In this document: positions 22,868 through 23,622 of the stretch, piece by piece
Layout of the letters: each line of letters opens with the position of its first letter
Numbering within the stretch: the stretch's first letter is position 1
Assembly: GCA_024196135.1 (NCBI GenBank)
Contig: JAMQCK010000422.1
Coordinates: 1-23,622 of the forward strand
DNA: 23,622 nucleotides
Direction of reading: 5' to 3'
From: Pleurotus ostreatus/Saccharomyces cerevisiae fusant
Taxonomy: Eukaryota > Opisthokonta
Program-made: the position numbers and the translations under genes
Notes under the pieces: generated by a model
Database searches by the model: none
Seen by the model: only the letters and a program-made list of their open reading frames with translations
What the model was told of the DNA's origin: nothing

Positions 22868-23470
22868 TGCTTGTCGTCTGAGAGCGAGTGAAGGGCGATG
22901 TCAACGTTGATGTCGGTGGTCGACCTCGTCACCGTCGAAGGAGGAGGAGGAGGAGGTGAGCGAGTCGACAGGTTGGTGCCGTCATCGTCGGAGTGCGAGT
23001 GAGTCAGGTCGGAGGCGGACGCGCGAGTGCGTGTTGAGGTCATCGTCGGTGAGGGAGTGGATGGTTAACTGCCTACGCTCGACCTCGTCGGAGGAGCAGG
23101 AGAGCGAGCGGAGGTTGACACTCGTCGGAGTTGGAGCCGCCTAGGAGGCAAGCGAGTTGAGCAACGGTCGACCTCGGAGGAGAAGGAGGAGATGAGTCAA
23201 GCTTGCGTTGACCACGATGGAGGCGAAGGCAAGCAAGTGGAGTTTACCTTGTCAACGTCAACTCAGCTCTTTCCTGGCCAAGGCGAGCACTCATCGTGGG
23301 AGAGCGAGTGAGCGGAGGTCGGCCGCTCGACGTTGGAGGAAGAGGAGGCAGAGTCAAGCTCACATTGACGCTTGTCGCCGGAGAGCGAGTCGCTGAAGGC
23401 GAGCGAGCCGGAGGTCGACCGCGCGTCGAGGTCATCAGCGGAGGAGAGCGAGCATGTGGAGTGCGGACGT
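22868..23470. repeat. purine-rich degenerate repeat array
   Basis: Two short modules recur. AGAGCGAG appears at 22881, 23101, 23301, 23382 and near 23445. TCGACCTCGTCGGAGGAG-like blocks appear near 22919, 23079, 23169, 23325 and 23413. Spacing is irregular (about 60-220 bp). The plus strand is strongly GA-biased and the minus strand translates to Ser/Pro/Thr-rich peptides. It reads as an old, diverged tandem array rather than a gene. Confidence 0.5.
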
Positions 23471-23510
23471 GGACCACGTGTCACTCACCTCCACACTGCC
23501 TCCTCCACCA

Positions 23511-23622
23511 TGAGGTCCGCTTTCGGTACGTCTTCGTTCCCTGCATCCTTTTCGTAGCTAAAAAGCCTACAGAGCTATGCTGCGTGTCGACAACGCGCTC
23601 TCGATGCCCCGGGACGCGGCGA
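23511..23622 (+). CDS. possible first exons of a gene running off the window
   Basis: ATG at 23511 (CCACC-ATG context) opens MRSAF, then a GTACGT donor at 23527 and a CCTACAG acceptor ending at 23570 fit a 44-bp intron, and the frame stays open to the window end (ELCCVSTTRSRCPG). Too short to identify; it could be chance. Confidence 0.2.

Overview
This looks like nuclear DNA of a filamentous basidiomycete, probably an Agaricomycete. The protein genes are cut by many short GT-AG introns (mostly 45-60 bp), coding DNA is GC-rich, an intron-bearing nuclear tRNA is present, and several lineage-typical multicopy fungal families appear. No operon or bacterial signal was seen. Coordinates given for spliced genes are my own reading of splice sites and frames.

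Layout. 1-2590: no convincing gene; degenerate tandem repeats with a ~21-bp period (about 1.0-1.75 kb) and a very GC-rich stretch with a G-quadruplex-type run (about 2.3 kb). 2587-2692: tRNA-Ala(UGC), minus strand, with a short intron and a Pol III T-run. 2855-4630: a 10-exon minus-strand gene for an isopenicillin-N-synthase-like 2-oxoglutarate/Fe(II) oxygenase. 4631-6314: spacer, with one weak two-exon candidate. 6315-10983: a 22-exon plus-strand gene for a PMR1/SPCA-type secretory-pathway Ca2+/Mn2+ ATPase (1144 aa). 11375-13080: a 5-exon gene for a divergent importin alpha (487 aa). 

From about 13.7 kb the character changes from conserved housekeeping genes to accessory material. 13759-15406 is a 6-exon SAP-domain protein that resembles the N-terminal half of Crypton/Ndc10-like tyrosine recombinases, with a possible cut-off 3' remnant to 15629. 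15807-17405 (minus) is an F-box-like/nucleotidyltransferase-fold gene whose splicing is intact but which has a premature stop. 17854-18381 (minus) is the C-terminal piece of a ubiquitin-specific-protease-like domain. 19234-22021 (plus) holds a crippled Zn2Cys6 finger plus linker, followed by an Arg/Tyr/Asp-rich and then DADIAAAV-repeat coding frame broken by several stops. 22868-23470 is a purine-rich degenerate repeat array, and a new gene may begin at 23511.

The two conserved plus-strand genes act in Golgi ion homeostasis and nuclear protein import. They are neighbours but I see no functional link between them. The most interesting part is the 13.7-22 kb accessory block, especially the SAP/recombinase-like gene.
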